Below, in pieces: positions 6,270 through 7,486 of a stretch of 7,486 bases of DNA; the first letter of the stretch is position 1, and every line of letters starts with the position of its first letter. Below the pieces are notes generated by a model. That model searched no databases and had not been told where the DNA came from. It saw only the letters and a program-made list of their open reading frames with translations. The DNA comes from Aeriscardovia sp040773385 (lineage in GTDB: Bacteria > Actinomycetota > Actinomycetes > Actinomycetales > Bifidobacteriaceae). Where the stretch lies: NCBI GenBank assembly GCA_040773385.1, contig JAXGWH010000052.1:1-7486 (forward strand), read 5' to 3'. A program made the translations under genes and the position numbers.

Positions 6270-6296
6270 GTTCCGGGGTTGTCCCGGAACTCTTTT
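6270..6296 (+). terminator. rho-independent terminator of the tRNA unit
   Basis: GTTCCGGG (6270-6277) and CCCGGAAC (6283-6290) form a perfect 8-bp stem around a 5-base loop, followed by TCTTTT. It starts 8 bases after the end of tRNA-Ala. Confidence 0.85.
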
Positions 6297-6586
6297 CATG
6301 TTTTCTGTTCTGTGTTTCCTCTTGCGTCTCCCGCCCTGTGCGTCGACGACCTGTGTGCCGATTGACGATCCGCACCCGCCCGGCGCCCCGCATTCCGCTC
6401 TCCGTATGGATCAGGACACCGTTTTTCGCGACAGATACCACATCGACGTCCGCCGATCTGTCATCTCCGCCACACAAAACTCTCAAGCACTGGAACATCT
6501 ACCCACCCCTACGATGAAGTGCACGAACTGATTCACCGCAAGGACTCGAGTCTGCGGCAGTTCCCCTCGGAGAGAACGGAGAATAA
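6297..6586 (+). other. non-coding leader region before the secreted-protein gene
   Basis: I see no gene here. ATTGACGATC (6361-6370) repeats the first nine bases of the tRNA promoter's -35 region, but no -10 follows at 16-18 bases, so a promoter cannot be assigned. The region must hold the promoter and untranslated leader of the gene at 6587. GGAG (6578-6581), 5 bases before the ATG, is its ribosome binding site. Confidence 0.5.
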
Positions 6587-7486
6587 ATGAAAATGACCCG
6601 GAAAACGGGGCTCGTGGCAGGACTCTTGTCCATCGCCACCCTGCTCGCCCCGGCCGTCAGCGCACAGGCGGTCACCGCCACGCAGTGCACGGCTTCTTCC
6701 ACGACGACATCTTCGACGGCCACCGCTGCCACGCAGGGCCAGCAGGGCCGGACATTCGTCAACCCGCTGACCGGCGTCAACCCCGGCCCCTCGCCCAAAG
6801 ACAAGAGGAACCGCATCCAGCCCTACTCGCTCCTCGCCCTGCCCAACAGCGGCGACGGCACAGACACCGGTTCAACATTCACACCGGAGACACCGCCGGC
6901 AGGCCAGCCCGCAAAGGCACCAGATCTGGCGCTCCCCGCCGGCATCAGCTTCATCAACGACCCCACGGCCACGATCGCCCAGCAGAACCCGGATTACTCT
7001 GCTTCGTCTGCCCAGCCGATCTTCGACGCTGATGGCAAGGTGACCGGCATCACCATTGATGGCAAGAAGCAGGACTACACCGCCCAGATCCCGTACTGGT
7101 GCAATGAAGGACCAGATGGGCGAAGAGGAAACAGCCATTACACTCTTAACTTGTGCTACCGTCCGACCGACCTCTTCAGCGGTCAGGCACAAGGTGCCAC
7201 AGTTGGCGAGCGCCTCTCGGTCATCGACGGCAAACCGCACATTATTCTTGATGACGTCAACGCGGACGCCGGCACCCGCGGCTTCCTCTCGACCGGCATT
7301 ATCCAGAAGGCGATGGGCAACTGGAACAAGCTGCTCGGCAAGAATTTCTTCCTCCTGCGCTCCCAGCTCACACAGGACCCGAATGGCCAAAGCGGCAAGA
7401 TCGCCTATGACCCGTCCCGCGACCGCATGCAATACCTGCCGATCAAAGAAGATGACGACCCTAACTTCGATGCCGCCGCGGGCACC
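6587..7486 (+). CDS. secreted protein of unknown function, 5' part, runs off right edge
   Basis: Three hundred codons are open from ATG 6587 to the last base. GGAG lies 5 bases before the start. The N-terminus is a clear Sec signal peptide: MKMTRK, a hydrophobic core (about 8-22), then APAVSAQA, with likely cleavage after residue 26 or 28. A Thr/Ser/Ala-rich spacer (about 30-55) and a Pro/Thr/Gly-rich linker (about 88-112) follow, typical of surface proteins. From about residue 115 the chain looks globular (SFINDPTATIAQQNPDYS, IPYWCNEGPDGRRGN, SVIDGKPHIILDDVNADAG). After the signal peptide the cysteines are 34, 172 and 190, so 172/190 could form a disulphide. I do not recognise the family. 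A large cell-surface adhesin or anchored protein is plausible, but no sorting signal is inside the window. The DNA around 7105-7155 has less usual codons (AGA, GGA). Confidence 0.85.
   Translation, partial: MKMTRKTGLVAGLLSIATLLAPAVSAQAVTATQCTASSTTTSSTATAATQGQQGRTFVNPLTGVNPGPSPKDKRNRIQPYSLLALPNSGDGTDTGSTFTPETPPAGQPAKAPDLALPAGISFINDPTATIAQQNPDYSASSAQPIFDADGKVTGITIDGKKQDYTAQIPYWCNEGPDGRRGNSHYTLNLCYRPTDLFSGQAQGATVGERLSVIDGKPHIILDDVNADAGTRGFLSTGIIQKAMGNWNKLLGKNFFLLRSQLTQDPNGQSGKIAYDPSRDRMQYLPIKEDDDPNFDAAAGT

Overview
The window is GC-rich with strongly G/C-ending codons. It encodes actinobacterial-type proteins, including a high-GC Gram-positive style signal peptide, an AraC/XylS regulator and a TerB_N/TerB_C protein. 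I think a Bifidobacteriaceae chromosome is the most likely source, but that is an inference from gene content and codon style; no marker gene fixes the genus. Non-coding parts stand out as AT-rich islands, at about 1655-1745 and 5750-5815.

Left and centre (1-5665): four genes lie head to tail on the minus strand. In transcription order they are an AraC-family regulator (about 5665-4664), a YgjP/DUF45-type HExxH zinc metallopeptidase (about 4575-3928), a large TerB_N/TerB_C stress-type protein (3807-1750), and an AlbA_2 (Schlafen-type) plus GHKL-ATPase-like plus winged-helix protein (1516 to beyond base 1). The gaps are about 88, 120 and 233 bases. The first three gaps or leaders hold small hairpins or palindromes, and the last holds a possible promoter. 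The AlbA_2 gene is interrupted by a run of nine G (C on the + strand, 469-477). Removing one G restores a frame that stays open to the window edge, so this is either an on/off switch, a fresh mutation or a sequencing error.

Right (5666-7486): a regulatory non-coding stretch of about 400 bases leads into a tRNA-Ile(GAU)/tRNA-Ala(UGC) pair on the plus strand. The pair has a convincing -35/-10 promoter and a rho-independent terminator. After a further non-coding stretch of nearly 300 bases, a secreted protein with a clear signal peptide starts at 6587 and runs off the right edge after 300 codons. Its function is not recognised.

The main biological suggestion is that the metallopeptidase, TerB_N/C and AlbA_2-ATPase genes form one stress or defence-type module, with its last member possibly phase-variable. 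The co-direction and domain content are visible; the joint function is inference. No integrase, transposase, rRNA or CRISPR array was seen.
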